A stretch of 64,000 nucleotides of DNA, taken from the NCBI RefSeq assembly GCF_001417775.1, contig NZ_BBZJ01000020.1, positions 186,001-250,000 on the forward strand, given 5' to 3'. The notes beneath the pieces are model-generated. The model ran no database searches. It was given only the letters and a program-made list of their open reading frames with translations, and was not told the origin of the DNA. The number at the start of each line of letters is the position of its first letter. The stretch's first letter is position 1. This DNA is from Streptomyces sp. TP-A0356 (GTDB taxonomy: Bacteria; Actinomycetota; Actinomycetes; Streptomycetales; Streptomycetaceae). Shown here piece after piece: positions 44,814-53,962 of the stretch. Position numbers and translations under genes: made by a program.

Positions 44814-46184
44814 GTGGCAGACCGCACACCCCCGCTCGGTGTCGAGGAGCTGCACGCCCTCGTCGCGGGCGGCGAGATCGACACTGTCGTCCTGGCCTTC
44901 CCCGACATGCAAGGGCGCCTCCAGGGCAAGCGGTTCGCCGCGCGATTCTTCCTCGACGAGGTGCTGGAGCACGGCACGGAGGGCTGCAACTACCTCCTCG
45001 CCGTCGACACCGAGATGAACACGGTCGACGGCTACGAGATGTCCTCCTGGGACCGCGGATACGGCGACTTCGCCCTGCACCCGGACCTGAGCACACTGCG
45101 CCGGGTGCCCTGGAACGAGGGTACGGCCATGGTCATCGCCGACCTCGCCTGGGAGGACGGCTCGCCCGTGGCCGCCGCGCCGCGCCAGATCCTCCGCCGC
45201 CAGCTCGACCGCCTGGCCGCCCTCGGCCTGACCGCCCAGGTCGGTACCGAGCTGGAGTTCATCGTCTTCAAGGACACCTACGAGCAGGCCTGGGACGCGA
45301 ACTACCGGGGCCTGACCCCGGCCAACCAGTACAACATCGACTACTCCGTGCTCGGCACGGGACGGATCGAGCCCCTCCTGCGCCGCATCCGCAACGAGAT
45401 GGCGGGCGCCGGCCTCACCGTCGAGTCCGCCAAGGGCGAGTGCAACCCCGGCCAGCACGAGATCGCGTTCCGCTACGACGAGGCCCTGGTCACCTGTGAC
45501 CAGCACGCCGTCTACAAGACCGGCGCCAAGGAGATCGCCGCCCAGGAGGGCGTCTCGATCACCTTCATGGCCAAGTACAACGAGCGCGAGGGCAACTCCT
45601 GTCACATCCATCTCTCGCTCGCGGACGAGCACGGACGCAACGTCATGGCGGGTGGGGCCGGCGAGCCCGGCGGTATGTCGGAGCTCATGCGGCACTTCCT
45701 CGCCGGCCAGCTCGCCGCCCTCCGCGACTTCTCGCTCCTGTACGCACCCAACATCAACTCGTACAAGCGCTTCCAGCCCGGATCCTTCGCCCCGACCGCG
45801 GTCGCCTGGGGGTACGACAACCGCACCTGCGCCCTGCGGGTCGTGGGCCACGGCCGCTCACTGCGCTTCGAGAACCGGCTGCCCGGCGGCGACGTCAACC
45901 CGCACCTCGCGGTCGCCGGGATGGTGGCGGCCGGACTCCACGGCGTCGAGCAGAAGCTGGAGCTTCCCGAGCCCTGTCCGGGCAACGCGTACACCGCCGA
46001 GTACGCCCACGTGCCCACCACGCTGCGCGAGGCCGCCGAGCTCTGGGAGACCAGCCCCATCGCCAAGGCCGCCTTCGGCGACGAGGTGGTCGCGCACTAC
46101 CGCAACATGGCCCGCGTCGAGCTGGCCGCCTTCGACGCCGCGGTGACCGACTGGGAGCTGCGCCGCTCCTTCGAACGCATGTGA
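44814..46184 (+). CDS. glnA4: Glutamine synthetase-like gamma-glutamyl ligase (GlnA4 type, ethanolamine)
   Basis: 456 aa, GS I fold: VGTELEFIVFKDTYEQAW, ESAKGECNPGQHEIAFRYDEAL, GNSCHIHLSL, NSYKRFQPGSFAPTAVAWGYDNRTCALRV and RFENRLPGGDVNPHLAVAGMV. It lacks the C-terminal adenylylation tyrosine region of true GlnA. The neighbourhood (PuuD-like hydrolase, FadR, aldehyde dehydrogenase, SDR) matches the S. coelicolor glnA4 locus, whose product makes gamma-glutamylethanolamide from glutamate, ethanolamine and ATP. Ethanolamine as substrate is inferred from that context. Confidence 0.88.
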   Translation: MADRTPPLGVEELHALVAGGEIDTVVLAFPDMQGRLQGKRFAARFFLDEVLEHGTEGCNYLLAVDTEMNTVDGYEMSSWDRGYGDFALHPDLSTLRRVPWNEGTAMVIADLAWEDGSPVAAAPRQILRRQLDRLAALGLTAQVGTELEFIVFKDTYEQAWDANYRGLTPANQYNIDYSVLGTGRIEPLLRRIRNEMAGAGLTVESAKGECNPGQHEIAFRYDEALVTCDQHAVYKTGAKEIAAQEGVSITFMAKYNEREGNSCHIHLSLADEHGRNVMAGGAGEPGGMSELMRHFLAGQLAALRDFSLLYAPNINSYKRFQPGSFAPTAVAWGYDNRTCALRVVGHGRSLRFENRLPGGDVNPHLAVAGMVAAGLHGVEQKLELPEPCPGNAYTAEYAHVPTTLREAAELWETSPIAKAAFGDEVVAHYRNMARVELAAFDAAVTDWELRRSFERM

Positions 46185-46195
46185 GAGGTCTTCCC

Positions 46196-47575
46196 TTGTC
46201 CGACCAGCATGAGCTGCAGGTACTCGATCCGGCGACCGAAGAGGTCGTGGCCACCGTTCCGGCCGCCACCACGGCCGACGTGGACGCGGCGGTCGCACGG
46301 GCCGCGCGGGCCCAGAGCCAGTGGGCCGCCCTCGCGCCCGGCGACCGCGCCCGCCTGCTGCGCCGGTTCGCCGTCACCGTCGACGAACACCGAGACGAGC
46401 TGGCGCGGTTGGAGGTGCGGGAGGCCGGACATCTCATCGGCAACGCCCGCTGGGAGGCGGGCAACGTCCGGGACCTGCTCGACTACGCGGCCGGGGGAGT
46501 GGAGCGGCTCACCGGCCGTCAGATCCCGGTCCCGGGCGGTCTGGACGTCACGATCCTCGAACCGCTCGGCGTCGTCGGCGTCATCGCGCCCTGGAACTTC
46601 CCGATGCCGATCGCCGCGTGGGGCACGGCCCCCGCGCTCGCGGCGGGCAACGCGGTGATCCTCAAGCCCGCCGAGACGACCCCGCTCACGGCGCTGCGCC
46701 TGGCCGAGCTGGCGCTGGCGGCGGGGCTGCCGGACGGGCTGTTCCAGGCGCTGCCCGGCTTCGGGCCCGTCGCCGGCAACGCGCTCGTCGAGCACCCCGG
46801 CGTCGCGAAGATCGTCTTCACCGGCTCGACGGCCGTGGGCAGACAGGTGCTCGCGAAGGGCTCCGCGCACCTCAAGCGCGTCACCCTGGAACTCGGCGGC
46901 AAGAGCCCGAACATCGTCTTCGCGGACGCCGACGTCGAAGCCGCCGCGGCCGCCGCCCCCATGTCCTTCCTCGACAACTCCGGCCAGGACTGCTGCGCCC
47001 GCACCCGCATCCTCGTCCAGCGTCCGGTGTACGAGCGCTTCCTCGACCTCCTCGCCCCCGCCGTCGAGTCGGTCCTGGTCGGCGACCCAGCCGACGAGAG
47101 CACCCAGATGGGCCCGCTGATCTCCAAGTCCCAGCTGGAACGGGTCCGTTCGTACGTCGCCGCGGACGCCCCCGGCATCCGCGGCAAGGCCCCCGAGGGC
47201 CCCGGCTTCTGGTTCCCGCCGACCGTCCTCACCGATGTCGACCCGCACGCCCGCGTCGCCGTCGAGGAGGTCTTCGGGCCGGTCGCCGTCGTCCTGCCCT
47301 TCGAGGACGAGGCCGAGGCGATCCGCCTCGCCAACGACACGTCCTACGGCCTCTCCGGCTCCATCTGGACCCGCGACGTCGGCCGCGCGCTGCGCGTCTC
47401 CCAGGCCGTCCGCGCGGGCAACCTGTCCGTCAACTCCCACTCCAGCGTCCGCTACTGGACCCCCTTCGGCGGCTTCAAGCAGTCGGGGATCGGCCGCGAA
47501 CTCGGCCCGGACGCCCTGACCGCCTTCACCGAGACCAAGAACGTCTTCATCAGCACGGAGGGCCCCGCACAGTGA
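46196..47575 (+). CDS. Aldehyde dehydrogenase of the gamma-glutamyl-ethanolamide pathway
   Basis: 459 aa NAD(P)-dependent ALDH: APWNFPMPIAAWGTAPALAAGNAVILKPAETTPL, general base in TLELGGKSPNIVF, catalytic cysteine in NSGQDCCARTRI, and FGPVAVVLPFEDEAEAI. It probably oxidises the aldehyde formed from gamma-glutamylethanolamide to gamma-glutamylglycine. The TTG at 46196 lies 7 nt after GAGAGG; a GTG overlapping the glnA4 stop (46181) is the alternative. The stop overlaps the SDR start. Confidence 0.92.
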   Translation: MSDQHELQVLDPATEEVVATVPAATTADVDAAVARAARAQSQWAALAPGDRARLLRRFAVTVDEHRDELARLEVREAGHLIGNARWEAGNVRDLLDYAAGGVERLTGRQIPVPGGLDVTILEPLGVVGVIAPWNFPMPIAAWGTAPALAAGNAVILKPAETTPLTALRLAELALAAGLPDGLFQALPGFGPVAGNALVEHPGVAKIVFTGSTAVGRQVLAKGSAHLKRVTLELGGKSPNIVFADADVEAAAAAAPMSFLDNSGQDCCARTRILVQRPVYERFLDLLAPAVESVLVGDPADESTQMGPLISKSQLERVRSYVAADAPGIRGKAPEGPGFWFPPTVLTDVDPHARVAVEEVFGPVAVVLPFEDEAEAIRLANDTSYGLSGSIWTRDVGRALRVSQAVRAGNLSVNSHSSVRYWTPFGGFKQSGIGRELGPDALTAFTETKNVFISTEGPAQ

Positions 47576-48363
47576 CCGCATCCAGCGAAGACATCGTCTG
47601 CCGCCGTCTGGTCGGCCGTACCGCCGTCATCACCGGTGCCGGCAGCGGCATCGGCCTCGCCACCGCGCGCCGGCTCGCCGCCGAGGGCGCCCATGTCGTC
47701 TGCGGCGACGTCGACGAGACCCGCGGCAAGGCGGCCGCCGAGGAGGTCGGCGGGCTGTACGTGAACGTGGACGTCACCGACGCCGCGCAGGTCGAAGCGC
47801 TCTTCGAGGCCGCGTACGACACCTACGGCTCCGTCGACATCGCCTTCAACAACGCGGGCATCTCGCCGCCCGACGACGACTCCATCCTGGAGACCGGCCT
47901 GGAGGCCTGGAAGCGGGTGCAGGAGGTCAACCTGACCTCGGTCTACCTGTGTTGCAAGGCCGCGATCCCCTATATGCGGCGCCAGGGCAAGGGCTCCATC
48001 ATCAACACGGCGTCGTTCGTGGCGCGCATGGGCGCGGCCACCTCGCAGATCTCGTACACGGCCTCCAAGGGCGGTGTGCTCGCCATGTCCCGCGAACTGG
48101 GTGTGCAGTTCGCCCGGGAGGGCATCCGGGTCAACGCACTGTGCCCCGGCCCGGTCAACACCCCGCTTCTGCAGGAGCTGTTCGCGAAGGACCCCGAGCG
48201 GGCCGCCCGCCGCCTGGTGCACATCCCGGTCGGCAGGTTCGCGGAGGCCGAGGAGATCGCCGCGGCGGTGGCGTTCCTCGCCAGCGACGACTCCTCCTTC
48301 GTGAACGCCACCGACTTCCTGGTGGACGGCGGCATCTCGGGGGCGTACGTCACGCCTCTCTAG
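47572..48363 (+). CDS. Short-chain dehydrogenase/reductase
   Basis: 263 aa classical SDR: nucleotide motif TGAGSGIGLATARRLA, NNAGIS, and active-site YTASKGG with the Ser of NTASF upstream. The GTG start lies in the ALDH stop (GTGA). It could oxidise the alcohol of gamma-glutamylethanolamide to the aldehyde for the ALDH; this is inferred from operon position. Confidence 0.93.
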   Translation: MTASSEDIVCRRLVGRTAVITGAGSGIGLATARRLAAEGAHVVCGDVDETRGKAAAEEVGGLYVNVDVTDAAQVEALFEAAYDTYGSVDIAFNNAGISPPDDDSILETGLEAWKRVQEVNLTSVYLCCKAAIPYMRRQGKGSIINTASFVARMGAATSQISYTASKGGVLAMSRELGVQFAREGIRVNALCPGPVNTPLLQELFAKDPERAARRLVHIPVGRFAEAEEIAAAVAFLASDDSSFVNATDFLVDGGISGAYVTPL

Positions 48364-48377
48364 ACGGCGTGCGGCTT

Positions 48378-48408
48378 GCGCCGCGTGGCCGCGACGGCCA
48401 CGCGGCGC
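48378..48408 (+). terminator. Terminator after SDR gene
   Basis: A 13-bp perfect stem (48378-48390 with 48396-48408, GCGAC loop), 15 nt after the SDR stop. It ends the glnA4 operon. Confidence 0.8.
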
Positions 48409-48458
48409 CTCCGCGGTCCGCGTACCGCGCTCCCCGAAGGAGCGCTTATGGTGCCTGG

Positions 48459-49376
48459 ATGAGCAGTGCGCCCCCGCCCGGCTGGTACCGCGACCCGACG
48501 TACCCGCTCACCGAACGCTGGTGGGACGGGACCGCGTGGACCGACCACCGGCGTCAGCCCGAGGTGCCCGTCCCGCCCCAGGTGCCCGCGCAGCCGCCCG
48601 ACGGCCGGGGCTCCCGGCGCGTCAAGGCGGTCGCTCTCACCGTGGCCGGGGCCGTCCTGGTCGCGGCCATCGTCACGGGCGCGGTCCTCCTCGGCCACCA
48701 CGGCGGCGCGGCACAGACCAGGCCTTCGCCCACCACGGCGCGTTCGGCGGCCACGGGCGCGTCGCGATCGGCCGCCCCCTCCACGTCCGCCACCGCCGCC
48801 GGGGACCCGAACGTCGTCCTGGACGACCTCAACGGCATCACCTTCCCCGTGCCGCGCGGTTGGGCCAAGCCCGAGAACGTCGCCGAGGACGACGTCGTAC
48901 TGACCACTCCGGGCACCTACGACTGCCCGGGCGACCCCGGCTTCTGCCGCCACGGCCGGGTGATCTCGCGCACCGCCACGGCCGACCTCGGCACCTCGCC
49001 GGAAGCGCTCGCCAAGGGCGACATCGCCGACGCCGCGAACGCGGAGTACGACCGCGACACCCTCGGCAACCGGCCCTTCGGCGGCATCACGTCCCACCGG
49101 TTGCTGACGTCCGGCCAGATCGCGGTCGCCGGCCGCGTCGGGTACTTCGTGCGCTGGCGTGTCACCACCGCCAAGGGGCCCGGCGGCTACGTCCAGTCGC
49201 TGGTCTTCCCCTCCAGCGTGGGCTCGGGGGCGCCCGTCGTCGTCCGCTTCGCCTTCGACGCGGGCCCGGGCGGGCCCCCGCTGTCCGACATGGACAGGAT
49301 CGCCAAGGGGATCCGGCCGGTCGGCGACGCGGCCACGGACGGGGGAGTGGGCAGCAGCATCGGTCCCGGGCACTGA
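48459..49376 (+). CDS. DUF2510-containing membrane protein
   Basis: 305 aa. An N-terminal DUF2510 motif (PPPGWYRDPTYPLTERWWDGTAWTDH) precedes one membrane helix (VKAVALTVAGAVLVAAIVTGAVLLG). A Ser/Thr/Ala-rich linker and an extracytoplasmic domain (VLDDLNGITFPVPRGWAKPENVAEDD...) follow, with two cysteines (DCPGDPGFCRHG) that may form a disulfide. Function unknown. ATG at 48459. Confidence 0.85.
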   Translation: MSSAPPPGWYRDPTYPLTERWWDGTAWTDHRRQPEVPVPPQVPAQPPDGRGSRRVKAVALTVAGAVLVAAIVTGAVLLGHHGGAAQTRPSPTTARSAATGASRSAAPSTSATAAGDPNVVLDDLNGITFPVPRGWAKPENVAEDDVVLTTPGTYDCPGDPGFCRHGRVISRTATADLGTSPEALAKGDIADAANAEYDRDTLGNRPFGGITSHRLLTSGQIAVAGRVGYFVRWRVTTAKGPGGYVQSLVFPSSVGSGAPVVVRFAFDAGPGGPPLSDMDRIAKGIRPVGDAATDGGVGSSIGPGH

Positions 49377-49395
49377 CCCGCAGGACGCCGAACCG

Positions 49396-50598
49396 TCAGA
49401 GGAAGGTGTGCCCCTCGCCGCGATACGTCGGCACGGTCGCCGTCACCTCGTCGCCCTCCACCAGGCGCAGCACGTCGAACCGTTCGCACAGCTCCCCGGC
49501 CTTGGCGTGGCGGAACCACACCTTGTCGCCGATGAGGAGGTCGTCGGCGGGCGCGCCCAGCAGCGGAGTCTGCACCTCGCCCGGCCCCTCCTGGGGGTCG
49601 TACCGCAGGCCCGCGGGCAGATACGGGACGGGCAGCCGGTCGCGACCCGCGGCCCCCGACGCGGGATAGCCGCCGCCCAGCACCGTCACCACCCCGACCC
49701 CCGGCCTGCGCACCACCGGCTGGGCGAACAGGGCGGCCGGACGCCCCTGGAACGAGGTGTAGTTGTCGAACAGCCGCGGCACGTACAGCCCCGAGCCCGC
49801 CGCTATCTCGGTCACCGCGTCCTCCGCGGCCGTGTACTGCACGCTACCGGTGCCGCCGCCGTTGACGAACTCCAGGTCCGGCGCGACCGCCCGGACGGCG
49901 CGCACCACGTCGGCGCGCCGCCGGGCCAGCTCCCGGCGCGCCGCGGCCTGCATCAGCCGGATGGCCCGGGAGCGCACCGGCCGCCCCGCCACCGTGTCGC
50001 CCACACCGGCGACATGGCCCTCGTACGCCATGATCCCCACCAGCCGGAAGCCGGGCGTGCGCGCCACCACGCGGGCCAACTCGGCGACCTGCGCGGGGGA
50101 GTGGAGCGGGGAGCGCCGTGCGCCGACCCGGACACGTCCGCCGAGCATCTTCAGCGAGGTGTCCAACTCCAGGCAGACGCGCACCACTTCGGTGCCGCCC
50201 TGGCGGGCCTGGTCGATGAGCCGAAGCTGGGCCGGGTCGTCGATCATCACCGTGACGGTGGCGGCGAGCTTGGGGTCGGCGGCCAGTTCCGCGTAGGCCT
50301 GCCGGTCGGCCGACGGGTAGGCGAGCAGGACGTCGTCGAACCCGGAGCGGGCCAGCCACAGGGACTCGGCGAGCGTGAACGACATGATGCCCGCGAAACC
50401 GTCCCGGCCCAGGACGCGTTCGAGCAGGGCGCGGCAGCGGACGGACTTGCTGGCGACGCGGATCGGCTTGCCGCCGGCCCTGCGGAGGAGGTCGTCGGCG
50501 TTCGCGTCGAACGCATCCAGGTCCACGATCGCGACGGGGGCGTCGAGGTGAGCGGTGGCCCGGTCGTAACGGACCCTGTCTGCGGCGCGGGCAGTCAT
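49396..50598 (-). CDS. Alanine racemase/D-threonine aldolase-fold PLP enzyme (amino acid deaminase/aldolase)
   Basis: 400 aa fold-type III PLP enzyme. The PLP lysine is expected in GGKPIRVASKSVRCRALLERVL. GIMAYEGHVAGVGD, the ELDTSLKMLGGRVRVG segment, and a C-terminal DSD1-like metal domain (LIGDKVWFRHAKAGELCERF) mark the D-threonine aldolase/D-serine dehydratase group. It acts on D-hydroxy-amino acids or related amino alcohols; the precise reaction is unknown. Convergent with the DUF2510 gene (19 nt gap). Confidence 0.88.
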   Translation of the reverse strand: MTARAADRVRYDRATAHLDAPVAIVDLDAFDANADDLLRRAGGKPIRVASKSVRCRALLERVLGRDGFAGIMSFTLAESLWLARSGFDDVLLAYPSADRQAYAELAADPKLAATVTVMIDDPAQLRLIDQARQGGTEVVRVCLELDTSLKMLGGRVRVGARRSPLHSPAQVAELARVVARTPGFRLVGIMAYEGHVAGVGDTVAGRPVRSRAIRLMQAAARRELARRRADVVRAVRAVAPDLEFVNGGGTGSVQYTAAEDAVTEIAAGSGLYVPRLFDNYTSFQGRPAALFAQPVVRRPGVGVVTVLGGGYPASGAAGRDRLPVPYLPAGLRYDPQEGPGEVQTPLLGAPADDLLIGDKVWFRHAKAGELCERFDVLRLVEGDEVTATVPTYRGEGHTFL

Positions 50599-50890
50599 GA
50601 ACGCAGCCTGCCAGATGCGATTACCGCAGGGTAGGGGGACGATCCGGGCAGATGCCCCGGTGCCGTGGACTGGTTCCCGTTCGAGGGGCATCAACCCGTA
50701 GAGTGACGCGCACGTGGGAAGCGGTGGCTCCGCCCGGGCGCGTACGCCTGGGATGGGTGTCCGCGCGCGCGGGTATGCCTGCCAGGACGGGCGGGGCGTC
50801 CCGCACCACGCGTACCGGCCGCTCCGCAGGGGCGGTCGGACACCCCGGCGGACCCCGGGGGCGGCCCGGCCACAACGAAACGGGGGGTGC

Positions 50891-52780
50891 ATGAGCACGG
50901 AAGCGCGCCGCGCCTCCATACCCCCGCGCCCCACGACCCCGCCCCGCCCGTCGGCCCCGCCGGACGAACCGTCCGAGGAGCCGGACCGCACGTCTTCCGC
51001 CGCGCAGGATGCGCCCTGGCCGGCGCCGCGCAACCGCACCGCCGGGACGGTCCCGCCCCGCCCCGGGCACCCGCCCACCGCGGAGGGTGCACGCGCGCCT
51101 CGGGAGGCACGATCCGCCCGTACGTCCTCGGTCCCGGCTCCGCCCCGACCGGAGTGGCCGCCCAGGACCGGGACCGTGCCCGCGCCCGGCGTGCCCGACG
51201 CGCCTCCACGGCCCAGTGGTCCGCCCCGCAGGACGCAGGCACCCCAGGAGGGGCTTGCCGCGCGCCCGGTTGCGCGACGCCCCGAGCGACCGCCGACGAA
51301 CGGGAAGAACGCATCGCCGTCCACCCCGGCCGACGGCTCGCCGGAGCGGACGGACACGAACGGCTCCGCCGAGCGCTCGGGCGTGCTGGATGCGCCGGGC
51401 AGCCGGTCCGCCGCGGCCGGGTCCTCCACGAGCGTGAACACCACGTCCCAACGCCCCGACACGGGCGCCTCGTCCGTCCGGTCGGGTGCGGTCGGGTCTT
51501 CGGCTCGGTCCGCGGTGGACGGCTCCTCGGGTGCCTCGGGTCCGGCCCGCGCGTCCGGCCGGTCCGGTGTGGCCGGTCCGGTCGGCCGGTCCCGTGCCGT
51601 GGTGCGGCCGTTCCGGATCGAGGCGCCCGACTCCCTGGGGTCCGCGGGCGTAGCCGGTGACACGGCGCCGCCCGCCTCCGGTGGCGGCCCGGACACCCGG
51701 GCACGGCACACCTCCGCGCCCGGGCGGTTCCCCAGCCTCCGCCCCGACCGCGACGCCGAACCCGTCGACCCGCCCCCGCCCGCGGCCTCCGCCCGCTTCC
51801 CGGACGCGCCGCCCACGGCCGGCGTCCCCCCGCGCGGCGCCGAAGCGGATGTCGTGCCGTCGCCGCGCACCCCCCTGCCCGCCGAGGGCATCGTGGAGAC
51901 GACCGCGCGTCTGGGGCACCAGCACGACGACGAGTCCCGGCACGACATCTCCAGCCGCCCTTTCGTGACCCTCGCCCGGCCCGACACGCGTGGCGTCGGC
52001 GCCGTGCGCCCCTGGCCCTTCGGTGGCCGGCCGCGGCCCCGTGCCGCCGCGGCCGCCGCCTGCCTCGTCCTCGGACTCGGGCTCATAGGCGGTGCCGTGA
52101 CCGGAAGCTGGCTCACCGGAGACGGCCCGGCAGACGGGGCGCGGGGCGCGTTCACCGTCGCCGCGAGCCTGTGGCACAGCGTGCCCGTCGACCAGCTCTT
52201 CCCGCCCTCCGTCCAGGGCCCGGGCGCGGGCCCGGGCGGCTCCGACCGCAGTTGGACGCGTATCGCCGTCGCCCCGGACAGCGGCTGCAAGGACGCCTTC
52301 GACTCCCTGCTGGGCAAGGCGCTGGCCCCCGTCGGCTGTCTGCGGCTGCTGCGCGCCACCTACACGGACGCCACCCGCAGCCATGTCACCACGGTGGGGC
52401 TGTTGTTCACCCGGGCCGACGCCGCCGCCATGGCCGCCGTGAACAGCCGCTTCAAGAAGGAGGGCCTCGACCGGCGCACCGACCTGATGCCCCGTCCATA
52501 CGCCGCGAAGGGCACCGTCGCCGAGGGCTTCGGCGACGCCCAGCGCGCCTCCTGGACGATCTCGGTGCGCACGGACGTCCCCGTCGTCGTCTACGCCGTC
52601 TCCGGTTTCGCCGACGGCCGTACCGTCACCGAACCACAGCCCGCCGCCGACGCCATGGCGACCGGCGCCACCACGGCACCCGCCCAGGCGGGTCTCGGCA
52701 ACGAGGCGGTGGGCCTGGCCGACCGCATCGAAGGGGCCCTCCGCGAAACCGTCACCTCGGCCTCGGAGAAGCCGTCATGA
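50891..52780 (+). CDS. Large proline-rich single-pass membrane protein paired with mycosin
   Basis: 629 aa. The first roughly 370 residues are disordered and rich in Pro, Arg, Ser and Ala with no fold motif. A membrane helix follows (AAAAACLVLGLGLIGGAVTGSWL), then an extracytoplasmic domain of about 220 residues (GARGAFTVAASLWHSVPVDQLFP ... DRSWTRIAVAPDSGCKDAFD ... PVGCLRLLRATYTDATRSHVTTVGLLFTRADAAAMAAVN) with two cysteines. No known family is recognised. The stop overlaps the mycosin ATG (ATGA), so the two proteins are made together. The ATG at 50891 follows a G-rich ribosome-binding site; 50599-50890 is promoter space shared with the aldolase-like gene. Confidence 0.85.
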   Translation: MSTEARRASIPPRPTTPPRPSAPPDEPSEEPDRTSSAAQDAPWPAPRNRTAGTVPPRPGHPPTAEGARAPREARSARTSSVPAPPRPEWPPRTGTVPAPGVPDAPPRPSGPPRRTQAPQEGLAARPVARRPERPPTNGKNASPSTPADGSPERTDTNGSAERSGVLDAPGSRSAAAGSSTSVNTTSQRPDTGASSVRSGAVGSSARSAVDGSSGASGPARASGRSGVAGPVGRSRAVVRPFRIEAPDSLGSAGVAGDTAPPASGGGPDTRARHTSAPGRFPSLRPDRDAEPVDPPPPAASARFPDAPPTAGVPPRGAEADVVPSPRTPLPAEGIVETTARLGHQHDDESRHDISSRPFVTLARPDTRGVGAVRPWPFGGRPRPRAAAAAACLVLGLGLIGGAVTGSWLTGDGPADGARGAFTVAASLWHSVPVDQLFPPSVQGPGAGPGGSDRSWTRIAVAPDSGCKDAFDSLLGKALAPVGCLRLLRATYTDATRSHVTTVGLLFTRADAAAMAAVNSRFKKEGLDRRTDLMPRPYAAKGTVAEGFGDAQRASWTISVRTDVPVVVYAVSGFADGRTVTEPQPAADAMATGATTAPAQAGLGNEAVGLADRIEGALRETVTSASEKPS

Positions 52781-53952
52781 GCGCCCGTACGACCGGCGCC
52801 CGCCTCCTGACCCTCCTCCTCGCCGGCTCCCTCGCCGTGCTGCCCTCCACCGCCGCGCACGCCGACGGCATCCGCGCCCAGGAGTGGGCCCTCGACGCCC
52901 TGCACAGCCAGGAGGCCTGGCAGACGACCAAGGGCAAGGGCATCACCGTCGCCGTCCTCGACACCGGTGTCGACGCCACCCACCCGGACCTCACCGGCAA
53001 CGTCCTCGCGGGCAAGGACATGGTCGGCTTCGGCGCCCAGCGCGGCGACCGCCCCTGGGCCCGGCACGGCACCGCCATGGCGGGCATCATCGCCGGTCAT
53101 GGGCACGGCATCGGCAACGCGGACGGTGTCATCGGCATCGCTCCCGAGGCGCGGATCCTCCCCGTCCGCGTCATCCTGGAGGACGGCGACCCCGCCCGGA
53201 CGAAGGCCCGCAACTCTCGCGGCAACGCCCTCGCCGAAGGCATCCGCTGGGCCACCGACCAGGGCGCCGACGTCATCAACCTCTCCCTGGGCGACGACTC
53301 CAACTCCGCGCACCCCGAAGCCGCGGAGGACGAGGCGGTGCAGTACGCCCTGAAGAAGGGCGCCGTCGTCGTCGCCTCGGCCGGCAACGGCGGCGAGAAG
53401 GGCGATCACATCTCGTACCCGGCGGCCTACCCCGGCGTCATCGCCGCGACCGCCGTCGACCGCTACGGCACCCGCGCCTCCTTCTCCACCCGCCGCTGGT
53501 ACGCCACCGTCAGCGCGCCCGGCGTCGACGTGGTCATCGCCGACCCCGACCGCAAGTACTACGAGGGCTGGGGCACGAGCGCGGCGTCCGCGTTCGTCTC
53601 GGGGGCCGTCGCGCTGATCAAGGCCGCCCATCCGGGGCTGACCCCGGCTCAGATCAAGCAGCTCCTGGAGAAGACGGCCCGCGACGCCCCCACGGGCGGC
53701 CGCGACGACTCCCGCGGGTACGGCCTGGTCGACCCCGCGGCGGCCATCAAGGCGGCGGCGAGCCTGAGACCGGAGGGGCTGCACGTGGCCGCGTACGGCC
53801 GCAGGTACTTCGGCACCGGTCCGGACCCGACCGCCGACCCGACGGACTCCCCGGGCTGGGCGGGCGCCCTGGCGGGCGGCCTCGGCGTGGCACTGCTGGT
53901 GGGGTCGGTGGCGCTGTGGCGGGGCCGCGGCAGGACGCGCCGCGCCCCGTGA
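52777..53952 (+). CDS. mycP: Mycosin-type S8 (subtilisin) serine protease
   Basis: 391 aa membrane-anchored subtilase. Signal peptide to about residue 29 (TAAHA-DG), catalytic D62 (VAVLDTGVD), H97 (RHGTAMAGIIAG), oxyanion-region ASAGNGG and S268 (GTSAASAFVSG), then a Pro/Asp linker and a C-terminal membrane helix (AGALAGGLGVALLVGSVALW) with an Arg-rich tail. This is the mycosin layout of type VII secretion proteases. No ecc or esx gene is present in the window; its partner is the proline-rich membrane protein it overlaps. Confidence 0.93.
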   Translation: MSARTTGARLLTLLLAGSLAVLPSTAAHADGIRAQEWALDALHSQEAWQTTKGKGITVAVLDTGVDATHPDLTGNVLAGKDMVGFGAQRGDRPWARHGTAMAGIIAGHGHGIGNADGVIGIAPEARILPVRVILEDGDPARTKARNSRGNALAEGIRWATDQGADVINLSLGDDSNSAHPEAAEDEAVQYALKKGAVVVASAGNGGEKGDHISYPAAYPGVIAATAVDRYGTRASFSTRRWYATVSAPGVDVVIADPDRKYYEGWGTSAASAFVSGAVALIKAAHPGLTPAQIKQLLEKTARDAPTGGRDDSRGYGLVDPAAAIKAAASLRPEGLHVAAYGRRYFGTGPDPTADPTDSPGWAGALAGGLGVALLVGSVALWRGRGRTRRAP

Positions 53953-53962
53953 GTGGGGCCAC

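Noticed and set aside
49396..52359. A 987-codon minus-strand frame extending the aldolase-like gene
   Set aside because: The upstream part is a high-GC shadow of the proline-rich membrane protein on the plus strand; the PLP enzyme family begins at 50598.
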